Below the pieces are notes generated by a model. The model worked only from the letters and a program-made list of their open reading frames with translations. It made no database searches and had not been told where the DNA came from. This document shows positions 24,233-31,722 of a DNA stretch of 33,016 nucleotides, piece by piece. The DNA is taken from the NCBI GenBank assembly GCA_016744335.1, contig JADGEO010000038.1, positions 1-33,016 on the forward strand, read 5' to 3'. How positions within the stretch are numbered: position 1 is the stretch's first letter; each line of letters begins with the position of its first letter. The stretch is from Anaerolineales bacterium. GTDB taxonomy: Bacteria > Chloroflexota > Anaerolineae > Anaerolineales > Villigracilaceae. The position numbers and the translations under genes are program-made.

Positions 24233-24991
24233 ATGAAAAATAAAATCGTAATCGAAAACCTCACACTCCAATACGCTGATGGGAAAGAAGCCCTTACAGA
24301 TATTAACTTAGATATTCCTGCTAACGCGACAACTGTATTATTTGGTCCTGCTGGGGGCGGTAAAAGCTCTTTATTACGCTCTTTGAATCGGCTTAATGAT
24401 TTGGCAGATGTGGAGAGTATTACTGGAAAAATCTTTTTAGACGGAGAGAATATCTTAGACCCAAAAACAGATGTGATTGCTCTTCGCCGAAAAGTAGGAA
24501 TGGTTTTTGCTCGCCCTGTAGTTTTACCTTTTAGTATTCGCGGTAATCTGACTTATGGGCTTGAACTTGCAGGCGAAAAACGTAAATCCCGCCTTGATGA
24601 GGCAGTTGAGAGCAGTTTAAAACTCGCCGCACTTTGGGACGAGGTTCACGACAGACTCGATGACCCTGCTATTGCGCTCTCTGGTGGACAACAACAACGA
24701 CTTTGTCTCGCTCGTTCTATCGCACTAGAACCAGAAGTGCTCTTATTAGATGAACCAACTTCTGGGCTTGACCCTATATCTACAGCTAAGGTTGAAAATG
24801 CTTTGGTTGAACTTAAGAAAGAATATACGGTTATTCTCGTGCCTCATTCTGTTCAGCAGGCGGCGCGAACATCTGATTATGCGGCGTTTTTTTTGCAAGG
24901 AAAGTTGATAGAATATATGCCTGGCACAGAGATTTTTACCAACCCCAAAAGACAACGTACAGAAGATTATGTCACCGGACGATTTGGGTAA
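24233..24991 (+). CDS. pstB: Phosphate ABC transporter ATP-binding protein, second copy
   Basis: 252 residues from the ATG at 24233. The frame is open further upstream, but that stretch lies over the pstA end and the REP hairpin, and [14 protein letters not shown] is the normal PstB start. Walker A is GPAGGGKSS (38-46), the signature is [10 protein letters not shown] and Walker B is [13 protein letters not shown], so unlike the divergent copy it has the standard LSGGQ and DEP. The Q-loop is [10 protein letters not shown], with Ala-Arg where PstB usually has Gln-x-P, which is unusual. It is placed within the pst operon and followed by mgsA after 26 bases. It may also be a PstB-like phosphate or phosphonate ATPase of a different preference. 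Confidence 0.92.
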   Translation: MKNKIVIENLTLQYADGKEALTDINLDIPANATTVLFGPAGGGKSSLLRSLNRLNDLADVESITGKIFLDGENILDPKTDVIALRRKVGMVFARPVVLPFSIRGNLTYGLELAGEKRKSRLDEAVESSLKLAALWDEVHDRLDDPAIALSGGQQQRLCLARSIALEPEVLLLDEPTSGLDPISTAKVENALVELKKEYTVILVPHSVQQAARTSDYAAFFLQGKLIEYMPGTEIFTNPKRQRTEDYVTGRFG

Positions 24992-25017
24992 TACTGAATA
25001 AAACATATAGGATAAAA

Positions 25018-25503
25018 ATGCTACGTACAGAAATACCTTTACCCAAAAAGAAGCATATTGCGCTTGTCGCGCATGATAATAAGAAAAAAGATTTGCTCGA
25101 ATGGTGTCTTTTTAATAAATCTACCTTAGCGAGACATCATTTATACGCGACAGGCACAACGGGAAGTCTTCTAGAAGAAAAATTAGATTTGCCCTTCACT
25201 AAACTCAAAAGTGGACCACTTGGTGGGGATCAGCAAATTGGTGCGAAAATTGCCGAGGGGGAGATTGAAATGCTGATTTTCTTTTGGGATCCGCTTGAAC
25301 CCCAGCCTCACGACCCAGATGTGAAGGCTCTTCTGAGAATAGCGCAGGTTTGGAATATACCCGTGGCAAATAACCGTACTTCGGCAGATTTTATGATTTC
25401 TTCACCGCTTATGCAAGAAGTTTATAGCCGTCTTATTTCGGTTTATGAGCGCAATTTAGGTGATTTGGCAGTGGTAGATGATGATGAAGATGAGCTTGAT
25501 TAG
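25018..25503 (+). CDS. mgsA: Methylglyoxal synthase
   Basis: 161 residues. Converts dihydroxyacetone phosphate to methylglyoxal and inorganic phosphate in the cytoplasm. Positions match the E. coli enzyme closely: H19-D20 (VAHDNKKKD), the phosphate-binding T45-G-T-T-G-S stretch (ATGTTGS), G66 with catalytic D71 ([11 protein letters not shown]), D91 (FFWDPL), H98 and D101 ([12 protein letters not shown]), and [14 protein letters not shown]. The short acidic C-terminal tail (DDDEDELD) is extra. AGGA lies five bases before the ATG. It sits between pstB and phoU. Since the reaction frees phosphate and the known enzyme is inhibited by phosphate, a place in a phosphate-starvation operon is functionally sensible. 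Confidence 0.95.
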   Translation: MLRTEIPLPKKKHIALVAHDNKKKDLLEWCLFNKSTLARHHLYATGTTGSLLEEKLDLPFTKLKSGPLGGDQQIGAKIAEGEIEMLIFFWDPLEPQPHDPDVKALLRIAQVWNIPVANNRTSADFMISSPLMQEVYSRLISVYERNLGDLAVVDDDEDELD

Positions 25504-25606
25504 GGGAACCCCCCGTTATTTTTCAAGAAAACGTTTTTTTAGGGAAAGCAAGCCTAAAATACGCGCTAAGTTGTTATCATCCCCGAAAAAAAATATGAGG
25601 TGAATT

Positions 25607-26281
25607 ATGAGAAAAGCATTTGAAATCGAAATTCAAAAATTAAAAGACGATATCCTTGAGTTAGGAAGCCTTGCTGAAAAAGCTATCTTAGACTCGGTCG
25701 ATTCTCTTAAGAACAGAGATATTTCACGTTCGCAAAGGATTTACGATGACGATGAAATACTCAATGAAAAGCGGTTTGAAATTGAGAAGGATGTGATGAT
25801 CTCAATTGCTACCCAGCAACCGATGGCGCATGATTTACGTTTATTGGCTTCGATGCTAGATGTGGCGGGGGAGTTGGAACGAATGGGCGATTATGCGAAG
25901 GGCATTGCTAAAATTAATGTGGCGATGGGTGAGCAGAAGTTAATTAAGCCTCTCGTAGATTTGCCGGTTATGGCTGAGAAAGCGGCGAATATGCTTCATC
26001 GTGCTTTGGCAGCTTTTATTGAAGAAGATGTGGAGGCGGCGGAAAAGATTCCTGCAGAAGATGATGAGGTCGATGCGCTTTATACAAAGATTTATCGTGA
26101 AGCGATTACTTATGTGATTTCTGACCCTACCGCGATTGAACGCTCTAATTGGTTAATTTGGGCGGCGCATAACCTTGAGCGAGTTGGCGACCGCGTAACC
26201 AATATCTGTGAGCGGACAGTTTTTATCGCTACAGGTGAGATGGAAGAAGTTGATGATACGGAAATTTCGATAAAGAATTGA
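25607..26281 (+). CDS. phoU: PhoU phosphate-signalling protein
   Basis: 224 residues forming two three-helix bundles with the PhoU metal-binding motifs: the E-x3-D type in DEILNEKRFEIEKDVM (about 44-60), LERMGDYAKGIAKI (about 90-103), the second copy DDEVDALYTKIYREAITYV, and NLERVGDRVTNICERTVF (about 190-207). PhoU links the Pst transporter to the PhoR sensor kinase and limits phosphate uptake. It is the last gene of the pst cluster, 103 bases after mgsA. GAGGTGAATT precedes the ATG and a terminator follows. No phoR/phoB pair is in the window. Confidence 0.96.
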   Translation: MRKAFEIEIQKLKDDILELGSLAEKAILDSVDSLKNRDISRSQRIYDDDEILNEKRFEIEKDVMISIATQQPMAHDLRLLASMLDVAGELERMGDYAKGIAKINVAMGEQKLIKPLVDLPVMAEKAANMLHRALAAFIEEDVEAAEKIPAEDDEVDALYTKIYREAITYVISDPTAIERSNWLIWAAHNLERVGDRVTNICERTVFIATGEMEEVDDTEISIKN

Positions 26282-26304
26282 TGCAAAGTTGAATATATAG
26301 AATC

Positions 26305-26335
26305 AAAAAGGGCGGGATTTCCCGTCCTTTTTTTT
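26305..26335 (+). terminator. Terminator of the pst-mgsA-phoU cluster
   Basis: AAAAAGGGCGGGA-TT-TCCCGTCC (one G-T pair) is followed by a run of eight T's. It starts about 25 bases after the phoU stop. Confidence 0.85.
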
Positions 26336-26339
26336 GTTG

Positions 26340-26357
26340 CGCAAGATTTATCTTGCG
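26340..26357. repeat. Perfect hairpin with TT loop, REP-like
   Basis: CGCAAGAT-TT-ATCTTGCG lies between the convergent ends of phoU and the helicase loader. The centre GATTTATC is the same as in the hairpin at 9247-9262. Confidence 0.55.
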
Positions 26358-26358
26358 T

Positions 26359-27729
26359 TTATTTTTTTGTTGTCCCATAATATGCGGGCAAATCAATGAG
26401 ATGAATTTTGCATAAGCGTTTATCTAAAATGCGGGAGCGAATGCGCTCATCAATTTCTTCGAGCGAATCGGCGGTAGTGATGAGGGTGGGGAGTTCGGCG
26501 TTATAGCGATAATTAAAAAGTTGATAGAGCTTCTCGCGCACCCAGGGGGTCATAGATTGTGTGCCGAGATCGTCCAAAATAAGTAGCGGTGAAGTGCGGA
26601 TTTCATCAAATCGGCGGTCGTAGCTAACTTCGCTTTTGGGGCTAAAGGTAGCGCGCAGATGGTCGAGCAAATCTGGCACCATGATGAAGAGTGGGGGTGC
26701 GCCTAATTTTGCGCGATAATTTGCAATTGCCGCGGCAAGATGTGTTTTTCCGCATCCATAGCCGCCCATGAAGATTAGCCAACCCTTTGGTTTTTCTGCA
26801 AATTTATAGGCTGTTTTCAAGGCTCTTTCTAGTGTTTTGACTTCTTTTGCGCTCAACCCTTCATTGCGTCTTTCGTCTATATTCCCAAATTCTTTATTTG
26901 CTAATAAATCGAGAGAAGAAAGCACAGAATGACCCATATCATCGGTTGGACGGCGATAATCAGGGGCGTTAATACGCACATTGCTCACCAGCTCAGGGTC
27001 TTGCAAACGGGAACGAATGCGGGCTTCAATTTCGCTCAAATTCAAATTTGTGGTCACAACCAAAGGCAATTTATTAATATAGCGGTAATTAATAATCTGA
27101 AAGAGTTTCTCTTGCGCCCAATCAGTGGCGTTTTGTGTGCCAAAATCATCTAAAATCAATAAATTTGCATTCTTAATTTGATTAAAACGCTCTTCAAATG
27201 TGGGACCTTCTGCGCTATACGAAAAGCGCAACATATCTAACAAGTCTGGCACGGTTAAGAAGAGTGTTGGTACACTCATGCTAACCGCAAAATTTGCAAT
27301 CGCGGCGGCAAGATGCGTTTTTCCACAGCCATACGCGCCTTCTAAAAGCAACCAGCCCTTTAGAGAATTTGCATAAACGCGCGCCTGATTAAATGCCATT
27401 TCAATCGAAGTCGCTTGTAAATCGCCCAGCCCTCTGCGCCCGCGTGGTTTGAAATTTTCAAAGTCTAAGTCTTGTAATTCATCTAAATGACTAATCGAAA
27501 AGAGTCTTTCGCGAGCTTGCGCGGCTACATCACGATTTCTGCACGAGCAAATTTCTAACTTTCCAAAATTCGGATGCCTAGGTGGAACATCGGCGCGTAA
27601 ATAGCCACCGCCACCACAGAACTTGCAATTTGGGTCGCCGGGCAGGTCGTGATTAGTCAAAGAAATCGGCGTATTTGTCTTGTGTGTATCGGCTACGATT
27701 TTTCTGATCGTCTCGTCTATTTTCGCCAT
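26359..27729 (-). CDS. Helicase loader with two tandem DnaC/DnaI-type AAA+ domains
   Basis: 456 residues, nearly twice the usual loader. The N-terminal part has a putative zinc site C35-x2-C38...C61-x-C63 (CKFCGGGG, EICSCRNRD) as in DnaI-type loaders. Two complete ATPase modules follow. Module 1 has Walker A GAYGCGKTH (131-139), Walker B LLILDD (190-195), TTN sensor 1 (226-228) and ARIRSRL. Module 2 has Walker A GGYGCGKTH (322-330), Walker B LLILDD (382-387), TTA (418-420) and ERIRSRI. The modules share long near-identical stretches (GCGKTHLAAAIAN, INYRY/FNYRY), showing an internal duplication. It should place the DnaB helicase on DNA at replication start. The 77-base overlap with the DnaD-like gene upstream and dnaB beyond it support this. 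AAGGA lies eight bases before the ATG. Confidence 0.9.
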   Translation of the reverse strand: MAKIDETIRKIVADTHKTNTPISLTNHDLPGDPNCKFCGGGGYLRADVPPRHPNFGKLEICSCRNRDVAAQARERLFSISHLDELQDLDFENFKPRGRRGLGDLQATSIEMAFNQARVYANSLKGWLLLEGAYGCGKTHLAAAIANFAVSMSVPTLFLTVPDLLDMLRFSYSAEGPTFEERFNQIKNANLLILDDFGTQNATDWAQEKLFQIINYRYINKLPLVVTTNLNLSEIEARIRSRLQDPELVSNVRINAPDYRRPTDDMGHSVLSSLDLLANKEFGNIDERRNEGLSAKEVKTLERALKTAYKFAEKPKGWLIFMGGYGCGKTHLAAAIANYRAKLGAPPLFIMVPDLLDHLRATFSPKSEVSYDRRFDEIRTSPLLILDDLGTQSMTPWVREKLYQLFNYRYNAELPTLITTADSLEEIDERIRSRILDKRLCKIHLIDLPAYYGTTKK

Positions 27730-28300
27730 AACCTTCTTCCTTCCATCGTTTCAAAATGGCTTCCACATAACTCCATTTTCTTGCATTTGCCTTCACCGCC
27801 AGCCCAATTGCTTCAGCAATTCTCTCGCTCTCATATTCTTCTTCGGCTTCTTTTAAAGTGTCCGCAATCATTGGTGTTAGTGCACCGATATTTTCTTCGT
27901 AGAGCTTAAATATATTTGAGCGGATAATAGGTGCTCTACTATTTTTGGGGGATGGATGCCATTGTCCGTCTCGTACAGATTTAGCCGATGCGCGCCCGCG
28001 TGGAGAGTTAATAAAGTAGACATCTTCCTCGGCTTCGCGCGTGACCCTGAGCAGGCTTCCGCGTAATACGCATTTTTCTAGCCCTTCGGCAACGTGCTCC
28101 GCATCTAGGCTTTCGGTAAAATTGCTCACAAATAAAGGATGTGCCGCCCCCTCCATATTTGCCACCAGCCACAATGCGTAAAGTGTCACCTTGAGTTCAG
28201 CGATATTATCAATACTATTCAATAATTCGTCAAAAAACTCGTTGGGAAAGGGGGAAAAACCTTCACCGCCAGAAAAACCATCAAATTGATTAACACTCAC
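27653..28300 (-). CDS. DnaD-like primosome protein
   Basis: 215 residues. The C-terminal domain (about 128-192: IFKLYEENIGALTPMIADTL, then the SYVEAILKRWKEEG motif) is the DnaD/DnaB_2 fold used in Gram-positive-type replication initiation. The first ~110 residues (FFDELLNSIDNIAELKVTLYALWLV) look like the N-terminal winged helix of the same family. In Bacillus, DnaD bridges DnaA and the helicase-loading step. The start is GTG with AAGGA seven bases before it. The 3' end overlaps the start of the loader gene by 77 bases in another frame, so the two are one unit. dnaB lies upstream across a REP-like element. Confidence 0.88.
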   Translation of the reverse strand: MSVNQFDGFSGGEGFSPFPNEFFDELLNSIDNIAELKVTLYALWLVANMEGAAHPLFVSNFTESLDAEHVAEGLEKCVLRGSLLRVTREAEEDVYFINSPRGRASAKSVRDGQWHPSPKNSRAPIIRSNIFKLYEENIGALTPMIADTLKEAEEEYESERIAEAIGLAVKANARKWSYVEAILKRWKEEGYGENRRDDQKNRSRYTQDKYADFFD

Positions 28301-28323
28301 TAATAATTCCTTAAGTGCCCTTA

Positions 28324-28381
28324 GTAGTAAGGGCTTCAGCCCTTAATCGAGTGTGAGTGAGACGACTAAAGTCGTCACTAC
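28324..28381. repeat. Inverted pair of REP sequences (BIME-like) between dnaB and dnaD-like
   Basis: The plus-strand GTAG (28324-28327) is followed by hairpin TAAGGGCT-TC-AGCCCTTA (28328-28345). On the opposite strand GTAG (28381-28378) precedes hairpin GACGACT-TT-AGTCGTC (28376-28361). Two GTAG-headed hairpins facing each other form the classic REP-pair layout acted on by TnpA-REP (RAYT) transposases. No such transposase is in the window. Confidence 0.75.
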
Positions 28382-28399
28382 AAAGGGGACTGATTAGAC

Positions 28400-29767
28400 C
28401 TACTGCTCAAAATCTACACGGCGCGTCGCCGCATTTTCAAATTTCGCCAAATTCGGGCGGAAAATCAACTCGATATTCCCTGTAGGACCATTACGATGTT
28501 TTGCTACAATAATCTCGGCTACGTTCTGCTTGGTTGTCTCTTCTTCGTATTGGTCGGGGCGATAAATAAACATAACGATGTCCGCGTCTTGCTCTAAACT
28601 GCCGCTTTCGCGTAAATCTGAGAGCACGGGGCGTTTATCGGAGCGTTGTTCGATGGCACGGCTAAGTTGTGCCGCTGTAAGAACCGGGACATTAATCTCT
28701 TTCGCCAAAACTTTTAAGCTACGAGAGATATAAGAAACTTCTTGCACACGGTTGCTTGAGCGCGTATCGCCGCCCATGAGTTGCAAATAATCAATGACGA
28801 TTAAGTCTATGCCGTATTCCATGTGCAAACGTCTACATTTTGTGCGTAATTGAAGCGGAGAAACTGCGGGGGTATCATCCAGAAACATGGTTGTTCCTGA
28901 AAACATTTCTATAGATTGGGTGAATTTGGGCCAATCGTCGTCATTTAGTTTGCCTGTTCGTAAGCTCTGAGAATCGATTCCTGTTTCTTGAGAAATCATA
29001 CGTTGTGCCACTTGTTCATTTGACATTTCTAATGAAAATACGGCAACGTGCTTTTTGTGCAAGACTGCCGCATTTTTGGCAACTGACATCAGAAAACCAG
29101 ATTTACCTTGCCCAGGACGACCTGCAATAATGAGCAAATCGGAGGCTTGTAAGCCGCCGAGTAAACGGTCGAGGTCTATAAAGCCAGTTGGCACGCCGAA
29201 AATCTCATCGTCACGTTTAGAAAGTTCATCAACGGTATCATAGACATTGCTCATCACCGTTTTGATTGGTTGCACGTCGTTCGACATGCGTCTTTCGCTG
29301 ACGCTGAAAATCGCTTTTTCGGCATTGTCCATTACGTCGTCAATGGCGGTTTCTTCTTCGTAGGCGAGGGTGGCGACTTTATTTGCCGCGGTTAGGAGCT
29401 TGCGCCTTAGAGAATGTGCTTCGATAACGCGCCCGTAGGCTTCTGCGTGCAAAGATGTGGGGACTTGGTTAACAAGTGATGTTAAATAAGCAGATCCACC
29501 AATATCGGCGAGTTGATTATGATTGCTTAATTCTTCTGAGACGGTCAGCAAGTCGAAGGGGATACGCGATTCTTGGAGGCGGGTGAAGGCATCCCAAATC
29601 CAGCCGAGGCGGTGGATGTAGAAATCATCGCCTTGCAGGAATTGAGCGAGGTCATAATATACTTCGGGATTAATGAGCACCGCACCGATTACGGCTTCTT
29701 CGGCTTCTCGGCTATGGGGAACGCCGGGGGCGGCGTTTTCAATTTCTGGGGGGGCAATATCATTCAT
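28400..29767 (-). CDS. dnaB: Replicative DNA helicase
   Basis: 455-residue hexameric 5'-3' helicase of the replication fork. The N-terminal domain (PHSREAEEAVIGAVLINPEVY, about 17-37) is followed by a linker and the RecA-like ATPase: Walker A GRPGQGKS (216-223), Walker B IDLIVIDYLQLM, SRSLKVLAKE, and the arginine-bearing RSDKRPVLSDLRESGSLEQDAD. Length is standard and no intein interrupts it. The DnaD-like protein and the loader lie downstream on the same strand. There is no Shine-Dalgarno sequence; TATACT ends six bases before the ATG, pointing to a leaderless transcript. Confidence 0.97.
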   Translation of the reverse strand: MNDIAPPEIENAAPGVPHSREAEEAVIGAVLINPEVYYDLAQFLQGDDFYIHRLGWIWDAFTRLQESRIPFDLLTVSEELSNHNQLADIGGSAYLTSLVNQVPTSLHAEAYGRVIEAHSLRRKLLTAANKVATLAYEEETAIDDVMDNAEKAIFSVSERRMSNDVQPIKTVMSNVYDTVDELSKRDDEIFGVPTGFIDLDRLLGGLQASDLLIIAGRPGQGKSGFLMSVAKNAAVLHKKHVAVFSLEMSNEQVAQRMISQETGIDSQSLRTGKLNDDDWPKFTQSIEMFSGTTMFLDDTPAVSPLQLRTKCRRLHMEYGIDLIVIDYLQLMGGDTRSSNRVQEVSYISRSLKVLAKEINVPVLTAAQLSRAIEQRSDKRPVLSDLRESGSLEQDADIVMFIYRPDQYEEETTKQNVAEIIVAKHRNGPTGNIELIFRPNLAKFENAATRRVDFEQ

Positions 29768-29773
29768 AAGGAA

Positions 29774-29779
29774 AGTATA
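29774..29779 (-). promoter_or_regulatory. -10 box 6 nt before the dnaB ATG
   Basis: The minus strand reads TATACT-TTCCTT-ATG. No convincing -35 is seen at 16-18 bp. Spacing matches the other suspected leaderless starts. Confidence 0.4.
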
Positions 29780-29888
29780 AGCTCGTGGAAATGGATGGGG
29801 AGAGTGTAAAGTTTACGCTAAAAAGATGCCGATTGTGGGCACTCACGTTTGGGGCACGCACGTCGCGGTATTTTATCCAAAAATAAAA

Positions 29889-30419
29889 TTAGTTGGAATT
29901 ATCGGTGTCGGTTTTATTGTCTAATCCATCAAGAAAATCTTCAAAAATGGAGAGGTGTTTATCGTCTGGTGAGGGTGTTTCGCTATCTTGTTTTTCTTCT
30001 TGTATATTTTCATCGGGGAAAATTCCGGCATTGTTAAGAACTGCGGGGTCGACAAAGATGGGGACGTGTGCGCGCACTGCCATAGCGATGGCATCGGAGG
30101 GGCGGGAATCGATATGGATTGTTTCTCCATTGATTTCGGTGACGATATTGCCAAAGAAGATATTTTCTCTTAGGGCTACGATTTCTATGTGTAAAATTCG
30201 TGCACCTAAGAGATTGATGGTATTTTTTAGGAGGTCGTGGGTAAGGGGGCGCGCCATTTCTATTTCTTGTAGTGAAACACTGATGGCTTCTGCTTCGTGG
30301 GGTCCGACCCAAATGGGTAGGTATCTATTGGTGTTGATTTGGTGCAAAATAATGACCCGTTGTGGGGACATTAAGCTGACGCGAACACTATCTATGGTGA
30401 CTTGAATCATTTTACTCAT
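29889..30419 (-). CDS. Bifunctional nuclease family (DUF151) protein
   Basis: 176 residues. The BFN/DUF151 domain covers about 1-135: MIQVTIDSVRVSLMSPQRVI, YLPIWVGPHEAEAISVSLQ, then RPLTHDLLKNTINLLGA, and IHIDSRPSDAIAMAVRAHVP, the most conserved stretch. Plant members are reported to have RNase and DNase activity; the bacterial role is unclear. The C-terminus is an acidic tail (about 143-176) of low complexity. GGAG lies five bases before the ATG. It lies upstream of dnaB on the same strand, but the 121-base gap and dnaB's own -10 suggest separate transcription. Confidence 0.9.
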   Translation of the reverse strand: MSKMIQVTIDSVRVSLMSPQRVIILHQINTNRYLPIWVGPHEAEAISVSLQEIEMARPLTHDLLKNTINLLGARILHIEIVALRENIFFGNIVTEINGETIHIDSRPSDAIAMAVRAHVPIFVDPAVLNNAGIFPDENIQEEKQDSETPSPDDKHLSIFEDFLDGLDNKTDTDNSN

Positions 30420-30469
30420 GCGAACTCCGTATTTTATAGAAGGACTTGTATTTTATCATTATTTTGCTG

Positions 30470-30498
30470 TTGCTATAATAATAAAAAGGGGCTATAAT
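30470..30498 (+). promoter_or_regulatory. Promoter of tRNA-Pro
   Basis: TTGCTA (30470-30475), a 17-bp spacer and a perfect TATAAT (30493-30498), about 15 bases before the tRNA. Confidence 0.75.
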
Positions 30499-30513
30499 AC
30501 CGTTCGCTCAAAT

Positions 30514-30588
30514 CGGGGCGTGGCGCAGCCCGGCTAGCGCGCTTGCATGGGGTGTAAGAGGTCCCGGGTTCAAATCCCGGCGCCCCGA
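30514..30588 (+). tRNA. tRNA-Pro (GGG)
   Basis: 75-nt cloverleaf. Acceptor stem CGGGGCG/CGCCCCG, D stem GCGC/GCGC, anticodon arm CTTGC-ATGGGGT-GTAAG with anticodon GGG at 30549-30551, T arm CCGGG-TTCAAAT-CCCGG, discriminator A. The C1-G72 pair and A73 fit proline identity. CCA is not encoded. Confidence 0.95.
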
Positions 30589-30593
30589 CTGAG

Positions 30594-30624
30594 AAAAAGT
30601 CTCCCTAAAAGGGAGACTTTTTTT
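30594..30624 (+). terminator. Terminator of tRNA-Pro
   Basis: AAAAAGTCTCCC (30594-30605), loop TAAAA, GGGAGACTTTTT (30611-30622), then more T's. Perfect 12-bp stem six bases after the tRNA. Confidence 0.92.
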
Positions 30625-30716
30625 GTTTTAGATGGCAAGCGTAAAGTTTTATGGAATAAAGGGTTGAGAAATGGATGAAGCAAATTTTCCGAAAGATAGC
30701 ATCTCTTTTAGAAAAG

Positions 30717-30745
30717 AAAAAGGCTCCTACAAAGGAGCCTTTTTT
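30717..30745. terminator. Bidirectional terminator at the lipoprotein gene end
   Basis: AAAAAGGCTCCT, loop ACAA, AGGAGCCTTTTTT. It lies 20 bases beyond the minus-strand lipoprotein stop and has T-runs on both strands. Confidence 0.85.
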
Positions 30746-30765
30746 CGTGTTTAGAAAAATAAAAC

Positions 30766-31419
30766 TTAGCAATTGGGTGCGCAACCAGCTCTTAAGATAA
30801 TGCTGTTATTTTCAATTACAAGTTGTACACTTGCTGTGTTTTTGAGTTGAAAAGTAGTTGTTGCATTAAAATCTTTCTTTCCACTCACCCAAGCTGTAGC
30901 ACTATAATCGCCTAGTGGCACAGAAGCACTGCCTGATTTATCTACGGGTATGCTAATATAGCCAATTTCGCCTGCCGCAGTAACGATACATAGGAAAACA
31001 TTTGCGGTGGTGCCTTTAACATTATTTGTAACTGATAGTGGCACGCTGTCTCCCGTCCAGCCAGAGAGTGGTTGGTCGGCGCAAGAGACGGTATTAGAAG
31101 TTGCTACTAGCACAGCCGTTGGTGAGGCTATTTCTGTGGGGGGTGTTGCCGATGCAATCTCGGTAGAAAGTGTAGGCACTGTCGTAAATGTGGCAGTAGG
31201 TTCTAGAGGTAGCGGCGTATTGGTTGGTGGGATGATGGTATTGGTCGGCATTGCTGCTTGGGTTTGGGTCAGCATATCGTAGACCATTGCATCGGCTGTA
31301 GCACGAATATCTTCTGTGCTATATGTTGGGGTAGCATCTTCTGCGGGCGTTGCGCCAAAAGCACCACAAGCACTGAGTAAAAAACTAGATAATAGGAGTA
31401 AAGAGAGTAATCGTTTCAT
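30766..31419 (-). CDS. Secreted lipoprotein with Thr/Pro linker, uncharacterised
   Basis: 217 residues. The signal peptide MKRLLSLLLLSSFLLSAC gives lipid-modified C18. Residues about 25-105 are a low-complexity Thr/Pro/Ala region (TNTIIPPTNTPLPLEPTATF) that probably spans the cell envelope. The C-terminal ~105 residues look like a small beta-sandwich (GTTANVFLCIVTAAGEIGYI, DYSATAWVSGKKDFNATTTF). They hold four cysteines, near the start (SCADQ), middle (FLCIV) and end (AGCAPNC), which could form two disulfides. I do not know its function. AAGGA lies about ten bases before the ATG. It is a single gene with its own terminator. Confidence 0.85.
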   Translation of the reverse strand: MKRLLSLLLLSSFLLSACGAFGATPAEDATPTYSTEDIRATADAMVYDMLTQTQAAMPTNTIIPPTNTPLPLEPTATFTTVPTLSTEIASATPPTEIASPTAVLVATSNTVSCADQPLSGWTGDSVPLSVTNNVKGTTANVFLCIVTAAGEIGYISIPVDKSGSASVPLGDYSATAWVSGKKDFNATTTFQLKNTASVQLVIENNSIILRAGCAPNC

Positions 31420-31490
31420 GAGTAAAGCTTTCCTTGATTGAGTGTGTTTTTAAATCGTGCGGAGTATATCATAAAGTTGCTTTTCTTTTT

Positions 31491-31535
31491 TTAACGCGAA
31501 TGGCGCGAATGGGCGAATTACGCGAATAAAAGCAA
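31491..31535. repeat. Half copy of the TTAACGCGAAT foldback element
   Basis: TTAACGCGAAT (31491-31501) is followed by GGCGCGAATGGGCGAATTACG and CGCGAATAAAA, very like the left half of 2013-2102. The inverted right half is missing; a different hairpin begins at 31536. Confidence 0.55.
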
Positions 31536-31568
31536 AGACTTCGGAAGTTTTGGAAACTTCCGAAGTCT
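31536..31568. repeat. Perfect 15-bp hairpin, 3-nt loop
   Basis: AGACTTCGGAAGTTT (31536-31550), TGG, AAACTTCCGAAGTCT (31554-31568). It abuts the half foldback element. No T-run follows, so it is probably a dispersed palindrome rather than a terminator. Confidence 0.65.
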
Positions 31569-31584
31569 CGTTATGCTGGTTTTT

Positions 31585-31641
31585 AGTCCGTTTTAACGGG
31601 CTTGAGCCATTTAGCACGGTCGGTTTACCGCCGTGCGGAGA
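31585..31641 (+). repeat. 57-bp direct repeat, copy 1 (REP-like double hairpin)
   Basis: It contains hairpin CCGTT-TT-AACGG (31588-31599) and a second, bulged hairpin GCACGG-t-CGGT-TT-ACCG-CCGTGC (31614-31636). It is identical to 32409-32465 except for C versus T in GAGC(C/T)AT. The copies flank the toxin-antitoxin pair in the same orientation. I recall similar palindromes being common in cyanobacterial and other genomes. Confidence 0.85.
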
Positions 31642-31653
31642 CTAATCTTTACG

Positions 31654-31692
31654 AAAAGAACCTGTTCCATTGCAAGAAACAGGTTCTTTTTT
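31654..31692. terminator. Terminator after the antitoxin gene
   Basis: AAAAGAACCTGTT (31654-31666) pairs perfectly with AACAGGTTCTTTT (31678-31690), loop 11 nt. TTTT lies on the minus side and TTTTTT on the plus side, about 30 bases beyond the antitoxin stop. Confidence 0.8.
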
Positions 31693-31722
31693 GATAACTT
31701 TTCATCAAGCTACGAATATGCT

